A stretch of 64,000 nt of DNA from Deltaproteobacteria bacterium (GTDB lineage: Bacteria > Myxococcota_A > Polyangia > GCA-2747355 > JADLHG01): the NCBI GenBank assembly GCA_020848905.1, contig JADLHG010000062.1:62001-126000 (forward strand), in the 5' to 3' direction. Made by a program: the position numbers and the translations under genes. Under the pieces are notes generated by a model. That model did not search any database and was not told where the DNA came from. It was given only the letters and a program-made list of their open reading frames with translations. This document shows positions 34,330-41,831 of the stretch, piece by piece. Within the stretch, counting starts at the first letter, position 1; every line of letters starts with the position of its first letter.

Positions 34330-35133
34330 ATGCGATCGGCGGTGGCGCTCCTGCTCCTCGGATGGCCGCTTGCGGCGGCGGCCGAGCCGGTGGTGATGCT
34401 GGATCCCGGCCACGGGGGGAGCAACCAGGGAGCCTTCGGGCCCGAGGCCGGACGCCACGAGAAGCAGCTCACGCTGGAGCTCGCGCGTCGCTGTCAACTG
34501 GCCCTCCGACGTCTGTTGCCGGAGGCTCGGGTGGTGCTCACGCGCGGGGACGATCGGTACCTGACCCTGGCCGAGCGCGTGCGGCGGGCCAACAGCGCGC
34601 GCGCCACCCTCTTCGTCAGCCTGCACCTGAACGCCAGCCCGAGCCGCAGCGAGCAGGGCTTCCAGACCTACGTTCTCAGCGCCGAGGCCTCGGACCGCGA
34701 GGCGCGGCGCCTGGCCTGGCGCGAGAACCGTCACGACGGCCCGGGGCACGGCGGCGGTGGAGCCGCGGAGGGGCAAGCGAGCGACGTCGACCGCCGGCAG
34801 GACGATCTGCGCGCGATCGTGACCGAGGTGCGGCAGCGCTCGGCTCAGCGCCACGCGGCGCGCCTGGCGGCCGCGATCCACCGCGCGCTGACCGGGCTGC
34901 GCGGTCGCGAGCGAGACCGTGGGCTGCGGCAAGCCCCCTTCGACGTGCTGATGGGCCTCGAGATGCCCGGGGTGCTGGTCGAGCTCGGCCACATCGACCA
35001 CCCGGTCGAGGGACCCGAGCTGGCTCGCGCCGAGACGCAGACCCGCCTCGCGGAGGCGCTGGCCAGTGGCATCGCCCGCCACGTGCGCGGCGAAGGGGCC
35101 GCGCCAGGAACGAGGTCGCGCCGCGCGCGTTGA
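34330..35133 (+). CDS. N-acetylmuramoyl-L-alanine amidase (AmiC-like, Amidase_3)
   Basis: 267 residues. Signal peptide about residues 1-18. The zinc amidase motifs are present: LDPGHGG (His), the Glu in [21 protein letters not shown] (His) and [12 protein letters not shown] with the terminal catalytic Glu. It removes stem peptides from murein during cell separation. No SPOR, LysM or AMIN domain, so it is a minimal enzyme. An insert of about 40 residues ([14 protein letters not shown] region) interrupts the fold. It is followed 32 bp later by rph, and may share its transcript. Confidence 0.86.
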   Translation: MRSAVALLLLGWPLAAAAEPVVMLDPGHGGSNQGAFGPEAGRHEKQLTLELARRCQLALRRLLPEARVVLTRGDDRYLTLAERVRRANSARATLFVSLHLNASPSRSEQGFQTYVLSAEASDREARRLAWRENRHDGPGHGGGGAAEGQASDVDRRQDDLRAIVTEVRQRSAQRHAARLAAAIHRALTGLRGRERDRGLRQAPFDVLMGLEMPGVLVELGHIDHPVEGPELARAETQTRLAEALASGIARHVRGEGAAPGTRSRRAR

Positions 35134-35165
35134 CAAGCCGCATCCGGGTGGCGTACCCACTGCCC

Positions 35166-35900
35166 ATGCGGACCGACGGCCGACGAAACGACGAACTGCG
35201 TCCCATCCACCTCATCACCGGCTACCAGAAGGCGCCGGCCGGCTCGGCCCTCATCCAGTGGGGGGAGACCTGGGTGCTCTGCGCCGCCTCCGTCGACGAG
35301 ACGGTGCCTCCCTTTCGCGCCGCCTCGGGGGGGGGCTGGGTGACCGGCGAGTACAACATGCTCCCCGGCGCGACGCGGCCGCGGAAGTCGCGACGGAACG
35401 GCGGGCGAGAGACGGAGATCCAGCGCCTCATCGGGCGGGTCCTGCGCGCGGCGGTGAACCTGCAGGCCCTCGGGCCGCGCACCGTCACGGTGGACTGCGA
35501 CGTGCTGCAGGCGGACGGGGGGACGCGGGTCGCGTCGATCACGGGCGGCTGGGTGGCCCTCGGGCTGGCGCTGCGCAAGCTCGAGCGCGACGGGCTCGTC
35601 CGTGGCGAGGTGCTGCGCACGCCGCTCGCCGCGGTGAGCGTCGGCATGGTGGACGGCGAGGCGCGGCTCGACCTGCCCTACGTGGAGGACGCCGCCGCCG
35701 ACGTAGATCTGAACGTGGCCATGACCGCCGACGGCAAGCTGGTCGAGGTGCAGGGGACGGCCGAAGGAGCGCCCTTCGAGCGAAGTCAGCTCGACGCGAT
35801 GCTGGAGCTCGGCCGGCAGGGGATCGAACGGCTGTGCGAGCTCCAGGCGCGAGCCCTCGGCGCGGGGCTCGACGGAGGCCGCGTCCCCATCAGCCTATGA
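35166..35900 (+). CDS. rph: Ribonuclease PH
   Basis: 244 residues, typical length. Phosphorolytic 3' exonuclease that trims tRNA 3' ends. Landmarks: [69 protein letters not shown] and [17 protein letters not shown]. Homology to the family is clear across its length. ATG 35166 starts with [13 protein letters not shown], which is how RNase PH usually begins. The next gene, rdgB, overlaps it by 4 bp (ATGA), the classic rph-rdgB order of many bacteria. Confidence 0.96.
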   Translation: MRTDGRRNDELRPIHLITGYQKAPAGSALIQWGETWVLCAASVDETVPPFRAASGGGWVTGEYNMLPGATRPRKSRRNGGRETEIQRLIGRVLRAAVNLQALGPRTVTVDCDVLQADGGTRVASITGGWVALGLALRKLERDGLVRGEVLRTPLAAVSVGMVDGEARLDLPYVEDAAADVDLNVAMTADGKLVEVQGTAEGAPFERSQLDAMLELGRQGIERLCELQARALGAGLDGGRVPISL

Positions 35901-36499
35901 AGTTGCTCTTCGCCACGCGGAACCGCGGCAAGCTGCGCGAGCTCGGCGAGCTGCTCGCGCTGCCCGGGGTCGCGCTCGTGAGCCTCGAGGACGTTCCCCC
36001 CTTCCTCGAGACGGAGGAGACGGGGTCCACGTTCGCCGAGAACGCCGTGGCCAAGGCCCGGGAAGCGGCGCGCTTCACGGGGCTGCCGAGCCTGGCCGAC
36101 GACAGCGGCCTGGAGGTGGACGCCCTCGGCGGCGCGCCCGGTGTGCGCTCGGCCCGCTTTGCCGGTCCGGGCGCGACGGATGCGCAGCGCAACGCGCTGC
36201 TCCTCGAGAAGCTCGCCGGCGTCGAGACCACGCGCCGCACCGCGCGCTTTCGCTGCGCGCTGGCCTTCGTAGACCCGGCGAGTCCGGACGCGCCGCTCGT
36301 GACGGAAGGCGTCTGCGAGGGGCGCATCCTGGACGCCCCGCGGGGGAAGGGCGGCTTCGGCTACGACCCGCTCTTCTTCGTGGAGAGCCTCGGACAGACC
36401 TTCGCCGAGGCGACCGCGGAGCAGAAGCACGCGCTCAGCCACCGCGGCCGCGCGATGCGGGCGATGGGCGAGCTGCTGCGCGCGCGGCTGGGCCGGTGA
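35897..36499 (+). CDS. rdgB: XTP/dITP diphosphatase (non-canonical purine NTPase)
   Basis: 200 residues of the HAM1/RdgB family, which removes deaminated purine nucleotides. Motifs: [14 protein letters not shown] (substrate loop), [27 protein letters not shown] (metal site), [19 protein letters not shown] and [11 protein letters not shown] near the end. Length and order are standard. It overlaps rph at its start and the following membrane-protein gene at its stop (GTGA), so it is in the middle of a translationally coupled operon. Confidence 0.96.
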   Translation: MKLLFATRNRGKLRELGELLALPGVALVSLEDVPPFLETEETGSTFAENAVAKAREAARFTGLPSLADDSGLEVDALGGAPGVRSARFAGPGATDAQRNALLLEKLAGVETTRRTARFRCALAFVDPASPDAPLVTEGVCEGRILDAPRGKGGFGYDPLFFVESLGQTFAEATAEQKHALSHRGRAMRAMGELLRARLGR

Positions 36500-38373
36500 C
36501 GCCGCCGTCTCGACGAGGACGCGCGCTCCTCGTCGGGGCGGTCCTCCTCCTCGGCCTCGCCCCGTTTCTACCTGCCGTGGGGGGCGAGTTCCTCAACTGG
36601 GACGACGACCGCTTCGTCGTCGAGAACCCGCTCGTCCGGGGCGCGTCGCTCGCGCACCTGAAGGCCATCTTCGGCGCGCCGCACTTCGAGGCCTACCACC
36701 CGCTGCACCTCGCCTCGTACCTCGTCGACCATCGGCTCTTCGGGGACTGGGCGCCCGGGTATAGGCTGCACAACCTGCTCCTCTACCTCGTCTGTCTCGA
36801 GCTCCTGCGGCGGCTGCTCCTGCGGCTCGGCGTGCCCTTCGCCGCGGCGCTCTTCGGCACGGCGCTCTTCGCGCTGCACCCGCTCCACGTCGAGGCGGTG
36901 GTCTGGGTCAGCGCGCGCAAGGAGACCCTCTCGCTGGCCTTCTTCCTCGGCTCGGCGCTCTGCTATCTCGGCGCCGCTTCCTGGCGCGAGCGGCGCATGT
37001 GGGTCGCGGCGCTGCTCTTCGGGGCGGCGCTGCTCAGCAAGACCTCGACGGTCGTCCTGCCGCTCGTGCTCGTGGCGGCGGAGAGCGCGCTCGGCCGGCG
37101 CACGCTGCGGCAGAGCCTCGTGCGCGCGCTGCCCCTCGTCGGCCTCGCCGCGGCGGTGGGGCTCTACGTCGTCGGCCTCTGGCAGGCGAACGAGATGGTG
37201 CGCCCGCTCCCCGAGGGAGGGCTCTTCGGCCGCGCGGCGCTGGTCTGCAAGACCTACGGCCACCACCTGCTGAAGCTCGTGGCGCCGCTCGACCTCGGCC
37301 CCGTGTATCCGACGAGCGGGCTCGGGCGCTTCGACCGCCTGGCTGCGCTCGGGGCGGTAGGCCTCGTCGCGCTCGGCCTCGGTAGCTGGCGCGCGCGCTC
37401 CCCTTTCGTGCGACTCGGCGCGCTCTGGCTGCTCGTCGCGCTTCTGCCCGTCGCGAACCTCGTCCCGGTCTACTTCGTCGTGCAGGACCGCTACGCCTTC
37501 ATCCCGTCGGTGGCGGTGGCCCTCGTCGGCAGCGCGCTGGCGCTGCGACTCGCGGAGGCCACGCCCTCGGTTCGACGCGTCGGAGTCGCCGCGGGAGCCG
37601 CGCTCTGCCTGGCCTTCGCCGCCCTCTCCGCCCGTCAGGCTCACGCGTGGCGCTCGAACGAGAGCCTCTGGCGGCTGGCCGTGCTCTCGCAGCCCGAGGC
37701 CTACTTCGCGCACCTCGGCCTCGGACACACGCTGCGCAAGACGCGCCGCTTCGAGGAGGCCGTGACGGTGTATGCGCGCGCCGTGAGCCTCGAGCCGCGC
37801 TGGCCCTGGGCTCGCGTCGCCCTCTGCCTGGCCGACGTGGATCGACGCGACCTCGGTCGCACCGACGGCTCGCGCGCGGCCCGCGTGGAGCGAGAGCTCG
37901 CCCGCGCGTGGGGACGCGCCGAGGCATCGATCGAGCGCTCCGTGGCGCTGCTCGGCGAAGGACTGCTCCGCTGCGCGCAGGTGGCCGAGGGCCGGGCCTT
38001 CGAGCTCCTCCCCCCGAGGCCCGCCGACCTCCTCGCCGCCGCGAGCCGCTGGACCGCCGCCGGCCAGGGACAGGTGGCCCTGCGCCACCTCGCGCAGGTC
38101 GGTGAGCCGGCGCGCTCGGGCGCAGCGTGGCACGAGCTCGACGCGCAAGCTCTGGCGCTCCTCGGCCGCCACGACGTGGCCCGCGCCGCGCTCCGTCGGT
38201 CGCTCGCGCTCGAGCCCCGTCCGGCGGCCGCGCTGCTGCGCTCCGCACGCGCGCTCCTCGCCCTCGGCCGGCCCGAGCTCGCCCGCCTGTATCTCGAGGC
38301 CGTTCCGCGCGGCGCAGCCGAGGGGCCCTCGGAGGCTCCTCCAGCCACCCTGCCTGCGCCGAGAGGCCCGTGA
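36496..38373 (+). CDS. TMTC/PMT-like multi-pass membrane protein with TPR domain
   Basis: 625 residues. The first half has about 10 to 11 transmembrane helices, with the typical GT-C features of TMTC O-mannosyltransferases: a DD motif in the first luminal loop ([13 protein letters not shown]), then [44 protein letters not shown] and [14 protein letters not shown]. The second half (residues about 395-600) is TPR-like ([20 protein letters not shown]). The family attaches or transfers sugars from lipid carriers, but a bacterial substrate is unknown. GTG 36496 overlaps rdgB. No glycan genes adjoin it. Confidence 0.82.
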   Translation: MTPPSRRGRALLVGAVLLLGLAPFLPAVGGEFLNWDDDRFVVENPLVRGASLAHLKAIFGAPHFEAYHPLHLASYLVDHRLFGDWAPGYRLHNLLLYLVCLELLRRLLLRLGVPFAAALFGTALFALHPLHVEAVVWVSARKETLSLAFFLGSALCYLGAASWRERRMWVAALLFGAALLSKTSTVVLPLVLVAAESALGRRTLRQSLVRALPLVGLAAAVGLYVVGLWQANEMVRPLPEGGLFGRAALVCKTYGHHLLKLVAPLDLGPVYPTSGLGRFDRLAALGAVGLVALGLGSWRARSPFVRLGALWLLVALLPVANLVPVYFVVQDRYAFIPSVAVALVGSALALRLAEATPSVRRVGVAAGAALCLAFAALSARQAHAWRSNESLWRLAVLSQPEAYFAHLGLGHTLRKTRRFEEAVTVYARAVSLEPRWPWARVALCLADVDRRDLGRTDGSRAARVERELARAWGRAEASIERSVALLGEGLLRCAQVAEGRAFELLPPRPADLLAAASRWTAAGQGQVALRHLAQVGEPARSGAAWHELDAQALALLGRHDVARAALRRSLALEPRPAAALLRSARALLALGRPELARLYLEAVPRGAAEGPSEAPPATLPAPRGP

Positions 38374-38611
38374 CGCGGCGTAGGGGGATCCCGGGTTCGC
38401 GTGCGCCGCGCCCAGTCGAAGCCGTTCGCGTCGGAACCGCTATCCCACGGAGATCGTAGATCAATGCGTCAACGCCAGCCTCATCGGTTCGGGCGCTGAG
38501 AGCCCCGCGGTGAGACCCGAGGACCCCTCCGGACCTGGCGGGCCGGACCGCCATTGGCCGGCACGCAGTGTGCACAGGCTGCGTGAAAACCAATCGAGCT
38601 GGAGTCGATCG
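38374..38611. other. Intergenic region before the secreted 38612 gene
   Basis: About 240 bp after the operon stop. It holds a GGAG ribosome-binding site for the next gene (38601) but no convincing promoter hexamers, hairpin or small gene that I can identify. Confidence 0.4.
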
Positions 38612-39142
38612 ATGCGCACGCCGCTGCTAGCAACCTTGGTACTGCTCGCCACCGCCAGCGCGAACCCGCGCGCCGCCGTCGCCGCGAACCCGACCCGCAA
38701 TCCGATCGTGCGGGCGGGCCGCTTCCTCGGCCAGCTGCACGCGAAGACGATGGACCTGACGGTCAGGAAATACGCTCCCGGCGGCGGCCTCGGCCTTGCC
38801 GTGGCGCAAGGTATCGCCGGCGGCTTCACCGTGGCCTTGTCCGCACAGGCCTTCGCCCAGCACCACCCCGTCGGGGGCGCGCTGCTCACGCTGGCCTCGA
38901 TCTTCAACTGGGGCACGAATCCGCTCCTCACGCGCACCGGCTGGGCTCGCGATAACCTCGCCGCGCCGCGCCCGGGGATTCTGCCCAAGGTGGCGCGTCT
39001 GCTGACCCACATCGCCGGCCTCGAGATCGACGCCGTGGTGCTCGCCACCGCCGGCCCCACTATCGCCGTGAAGAACGTCGTGCGCCGCCTGCACCGCCAG
39101 CCGACCGTGAGCCTCTCCGCCGAGCTCGGCCTGACGAAGTAG
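38612..39142 (+). CDS. Secreted or membrane protein of unknown function
   Basis: 176 residues. Signal peptide to about residue 25 (RAAVAAN). The mature part has two or three moderately hydrophobic segments (GLGLAVAQGIAGGFTVALSA, GGALLTLASIFNWGTNPLL, GLEIDAVVLATAGPTIAV), so it may sit in a membrane. No cysteine, no known domain. ATG 38612 follows GGAG at a fair distance. A tRNA-Pro gene follows after 75 bp. Confidence 0.62.
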   Translation: MRTPLLATLVLLATASANPRAAVAANPTRNPIVRAGRFLGQLHAKTMDLTVRKYAPGGGLGLAVAQGIAGGFTVALSAQAFAQHHPVGGALLTLASIFNWGTNPLLTRTGWARDNLAAPRPGILPKVARLLTHIAGLEIDAVVLATAGPTIAVKNVVRRLHRQPTVSLSAELGLTK

Positions 39143-39176
39143 CGACGACGCGCCGGCAGACCGCCCCTCTCGGTTC

Positions 39177-39205
39177 TTGCCACACCCGCCCTCCTGAGTA
39201 TTAAT
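39177..39205 (+). promoter_or_regulatory. Promoter of tRNA-Pro
   Basis: TTGCCA (39177-39182), 17-bp spacer, ATTAAT (39200-39205); TATTAA at 39199 with a 16-bp spacer is an alternative. The AT-rich -10 region is followed by 12 nt and then the tRNA, a normal distance for a tRNA gene. Confidence 0.45.
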
Positions 39206-39217
39206 AGGCCGTCGTTC

Positions 39218-39292
39218 CGGGGTGTAGCGCAGCCTGGCTAGCGCGCCTGCTTTGGGAGCAGGATGTCGGAGGTTCGAATCCTCTCACCCCGA
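39218..39292 (+). tRNA. tRNA-Pro(UGG)
   Basis: Cloverleaf folds cleanly: acceptor CGGGGTG/CACCCCG, D-arm GCGC, anticodon stem CCTGC/GCAGG with loop TTTGGGA (anticodon TGG), T-arm GGAGG-TTCGAAT-CCTCT with one G-T pair. Discriminator A; CCA is not encoded. A lipoprotein ATG lies 28 nt after the tRNA with no terminator between, so the two may share a transcript. Confidence 0.95.
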
Positions 39293-39320
39293 CTTAGGTG
39301 CCACCAACAAGGGAGGGGAC

Positions 39321-39923
39321 ATGAAGCGAAGGGTGCTGGTCTGGCCGCTGCTGCTCGTCGCGGCGTGCAGCAACAACGGGACGACGAAGGCCGATGCGGG
39401 GGCCGGCGACGCGGCGGTGGCGGATAGCGCGGCGACGGCCGACCGCGGCAGCTCCACCGGCGACGGGCCCGTCACGAGCAAGGACGGCGGTGGCACGAAG
39501 GACCTCGCCGCGGCCAAGGATAGCGCCCCGGCGACGGGCCCGACCGATCCGAACAAGCCCCTCGAGCTCACGGCGGGCAAGGCCTTCTCGTCGACGCTGA
39601 AGGCAGCGAGCGGCGGGGTCGAGACGGTCCACTTCTTCAAGTTCACCACCGCCGGCAGCGGTCGCTACACGGTGTCCCTCGAGGCCGAGCAGGACGTCCA
39701 GGCCCAGTGGTGCGACAAGTCCGTCATAACGGGCTGCATGTGCGTCGCGCAAACGAACTACACGACCTGCTGCTATCCGACCGCCGGCAAGACGACCTGC
39801 TCCTTCACCATGGAGAAGTCCGCGGGCACGGGTTTCCCGGCCGGCACGACGATCTACCCGAGCGTCTTCCACTTCAAGCCGAAGGACATCCCGTACACCC
39901 TGACCATCACCGGCCCGCTCTAG
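39321..39923 (+). CDS. Small Cys-containing lipoprotein
   Basis: 200 residues. Lipoprotein signal ending LLLVAACSNN, followed by an Asp/Ala/Ser-rich linker (ADAGAGDAAVADSAATADRG). The globular part begins near residue 75 and carries a cluster of six to seven cysteines (WCDKS, GCMCV, TTCCYP, TTCSF), probably disulfide bonded outside the cytoplasm. It could be a pre-peptidase-C-terminal-like beta-sandwich (ETVHFFKFTTAGSGRYTVSL), but this is only a resemblance. GGGAGGGG precedes the ATG. Confidence 0.7.
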   Translation: MKRRVLVWPLLLVAACSNNGTTKADAGAGDAAVADSAATADRGSSTGDGPVTSKDGGGTKDLAAAKDSAPATGPTDPNKPLELTAGKAFSSTLKAASGGVETVHFFKFTTAGSGRYTVSLEAEQDVQAQWCDKSVITGCMCVAQTNYTTCCYPTAGKTTCSFTMEKSAGTGFPAGTTIYPSVFHFKPKDIPYTLTITGPL

Positions 39924-40038
39924 GACCCGGTCACCTGCGCCGCGCTCCTTCCCGGCAGGCTGCGTCGCGCCTGCGCCCCACGCCCCGGCCCGTAGCATGG
40001 GTCAATCCGAGTCTTCCGCTGGCCAATAAGGGGCCAGG

Positions 40039-40067
40039 TTGACCCGTTTTCACGGCCCGCGTAGAGT
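40039..40067 (+). promoter_or_regulatory. Sigma-70-like promoter of the di-haem cytochrome gene
   Basis: TTGACC (40039-40044), 17-bp spacer, TAGAGT (40062-40067). Start about 40074, a 27-nt leader with a strong AAGGAGGAA ribosome-binding site. Confidence 0.55.
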
Positions 40068-40100
40068 CGTGGGCCTCATCAGGGCGTGAAGGAGGAACCG

Positions 40101-41075
40101 ATGAAGCGCGTCCGACGCATCTTCGTGCGTGTGCTGCTCGTGCTGGCGATCTTGGTGGCGGGGGTCTTCGGGGTCGTCCAGTTCCGGAAGAATCGGACCT
40201 TCGCGGCGGCCGAACTCGGGCTGAAGGCCACGAAGGATCCGAAGGTCATCGCGCGCGGCCGCTACCTGGCGCTCGGCCCGGCGCACTGCTTCGGCTGCCA
40301 CTCGCGACCCGAGGACGAGGCCGCCGCCCTGCGCGGCGACGAGGTCGCTCCCGCGGGGGGGCACGTCTTCGACATCCCCCCCGGCAAGCTCTTCGCGCCG
40401 AACATCACGCCCGACCCCGAGACGGGGATTGGCCGCCGCACCGACGCCGAGCTCGCGCGCATCATGCGGCTAGGGATCCGCGCGGACGGTCGCGTAGCGA
40501 TGCCGCTGATGCCCTTTCAGAACCTCGCCGACGAGGACCTCGTCGCGCTGCTCTCGTACCTGCGCTCGCTCAAGCCCGTGAAGAACGCCGTGCCCGACCA
40601 CGAATGGCACCTGCTCGGAGATTTCCTGCGCGCCTTCGTGCTCAAGCCCGAAGGACCGGCGGGTACGCCCCCCGCGCGCATGGTCCCGAGCGTCACCGCG
40701 GAGTACGGCCGCTACCTCGCGCACAGCGTCGCGAACTGCAACGGATGCCACACGGACCGGGACTTCCGCTCCGGGGCCTTCATCGGCAAGCCCTTCGCCG
40801 GCGGCTCCCCGATGCCCGCGATGGACGACCCGAAGTTCGAGGTGGCCGCGCCCAACATCACCGCCGACCCGAAGACCGGGCGCCTCGCCAAGTTCACCGA
40901 GGACGAGTTCGTGAAGCGCCTCAAGTCCGGCACGCCGAGCGCCCCCGGCACGCACATGCCCTGGGGGAGCTTCCGCCACATGACCGACGAGGATCTGCGC
41001 GCCGTCTACCGCTACCTCAAGACGGTCCCGCCCGTGGAGAACGACGTCGGGCCGCTCCGCCGGCCGATTCGCTGA
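40101..41075 (+). CDS. Membrane-anchored di-haem cytochrome c
   Basis: 324 residues. Residues about 7-27 form a membrane anchor (VRVLLVLAILVAGVFGVV). Two mono-haem cytochrome c domains follow: CFGCH at residues 63-67 and CNGCH near residue 213. Each is followed by a plausible Met axial ligand (VAMPLMPFQNLADEDL; GTHMPWGSFRHMTDEDL). The two halves share PNITxDPxTG and look like an internal duplication. It should carry electrons in the periplasm. AAGGAGGAA sits between the GTG at 40086 and ATG 40101, so the latter is the start. No oxidase or dehydrogenase gene is adjacent. Confidence 0.9.
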   Translation: MKRVRRIFVRVLLVLAILVAGVFGVVQFRKNRTFAAAELGLKATKDPKVIARGRYLALGPAHCFGCHSRPEDEAAALRGDEVAPAGGHVFDIPPGKLFAPNITPDPETGIGRRTDAELARIMRLGIRADGRVAMPLMPFQNLADEDLVALLSYLRSLKPVKNAVPDHEWHLLGDFLRAFVLKPEGPAGTPPARMVPSVTAEYGRYLAHSVANCNGCHTDRDFRSGAFIGKPFAGGSPMPAMDDPKFEVAAPNITADPKTGRLAKFTEDEFVKRLKSGTPSAPGTHMPWGSFRHMTDEDLRAVYRYLKTVPPVENDVGPLRRPIR

Positions 41076-41106
41076 AGCCCGGCCTGCGCCGCGCGAGCCG
41101 CGCGAC

Positions 41107-41775
41107 TTACAACCAGGCGTAGGCGTGGCGCAGCGCCTCGTGCCCGCCGTGGGGGAGGGACTCGCCGTGCGCGAGGATGGCCCCGTCAATCTCCCACTCG
41201 AGGATGCGGTCCATCTGCCGCCGGGCCAGCTTGCGGTCGCGGATCATCACGCGCTCGAGGTGGCCGACCCCCGGCGCATTGTTGCCCATCACGCGGGCCA
41301 CGAGGCGCGTGGTGGGTGACGCGTGGGTCGACAGGTTCAGCAGCGAGTCGGCGCAGATGAAGGTCCGGCTCCGGTGGTGATAGAAGACCACCTCGTTCTC
41401 GCGGCGCGCCGAGAAGTAGATCTGCTCGAGGTCCTTGTCCCAGAGTTCGTGGGCCACGTCCCCGAGCACGCACGAGAAAGCCAGGTCGGTGCGCTTCCAC
41501 TCGAGCCCGGGACAGGCCGCGACCAGAGCCTTCGGGTACGCCGCCATCCACGCGCCGACGTGCAGGTGGTGAAAGATGCTAGGGGCCACGACGGCCCGCA
41601 CCTCGCCGAGCGCATCCACCGCCTGCCGCGTCTGCGCGTCGAGCGCCACGGGCGAATGCACGAACAGCCCGCCGTCGGCGAGGCGCACGACGGTCATGCG
41701 CGAGCCGCACTCGACGCCCCAGAACTTGGCCTTCCGGGTGTCGGTCCAAACCTCGTCTGCAAAGGGAGTCAGCAT
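41107..41775 (-). CDS. DUF4336 (metallo-beta-lactamase-like) protein
   Basis: 222 residues. The start LTPFADEVWTDT and the run VVAPSIFHHLHVGAW, YPKALVAACPGLEWKR, ADSLLNLS and AILAHGESL match the DUF4336 family, a degenerate metallo-beta-lactamase fold. It keeps His residues at FHHLHVG but does not show the canonical HxHxDH motif, so catalysis is doubtful. No signal peptide; cytoplasmic. It lies 57 bp after the Cys-rich lipoprotein gene, in the same direction. Function is unknown. Confidence 0.8.
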   Translation of the reverse strand: MLTPFADEVWTDTRKAKFWGVECGSRMTVVRLADGGLFVHSPVALDAQTRQAVDALGEVRAVVAPSIFHHLHVGAWMAAYPKALVAACPGLEWKRTDLAFSCVLGDVAHELWDKDLEQIYFSARRENEVVFYHHRSRTFICADSLLNLSTHASPTTRLVARVMGNNAPGVGHLERVMIRDRKLARRQMDRILEWEIDGAILAHGESLPHGGHEALRHAYAWL

Positions 41776-41831
41776 GGGCCGGGACGGTAGCGCGAAGCGG
41801 CGCCGGGACCAAGGGCCCTGACAGATCTACT

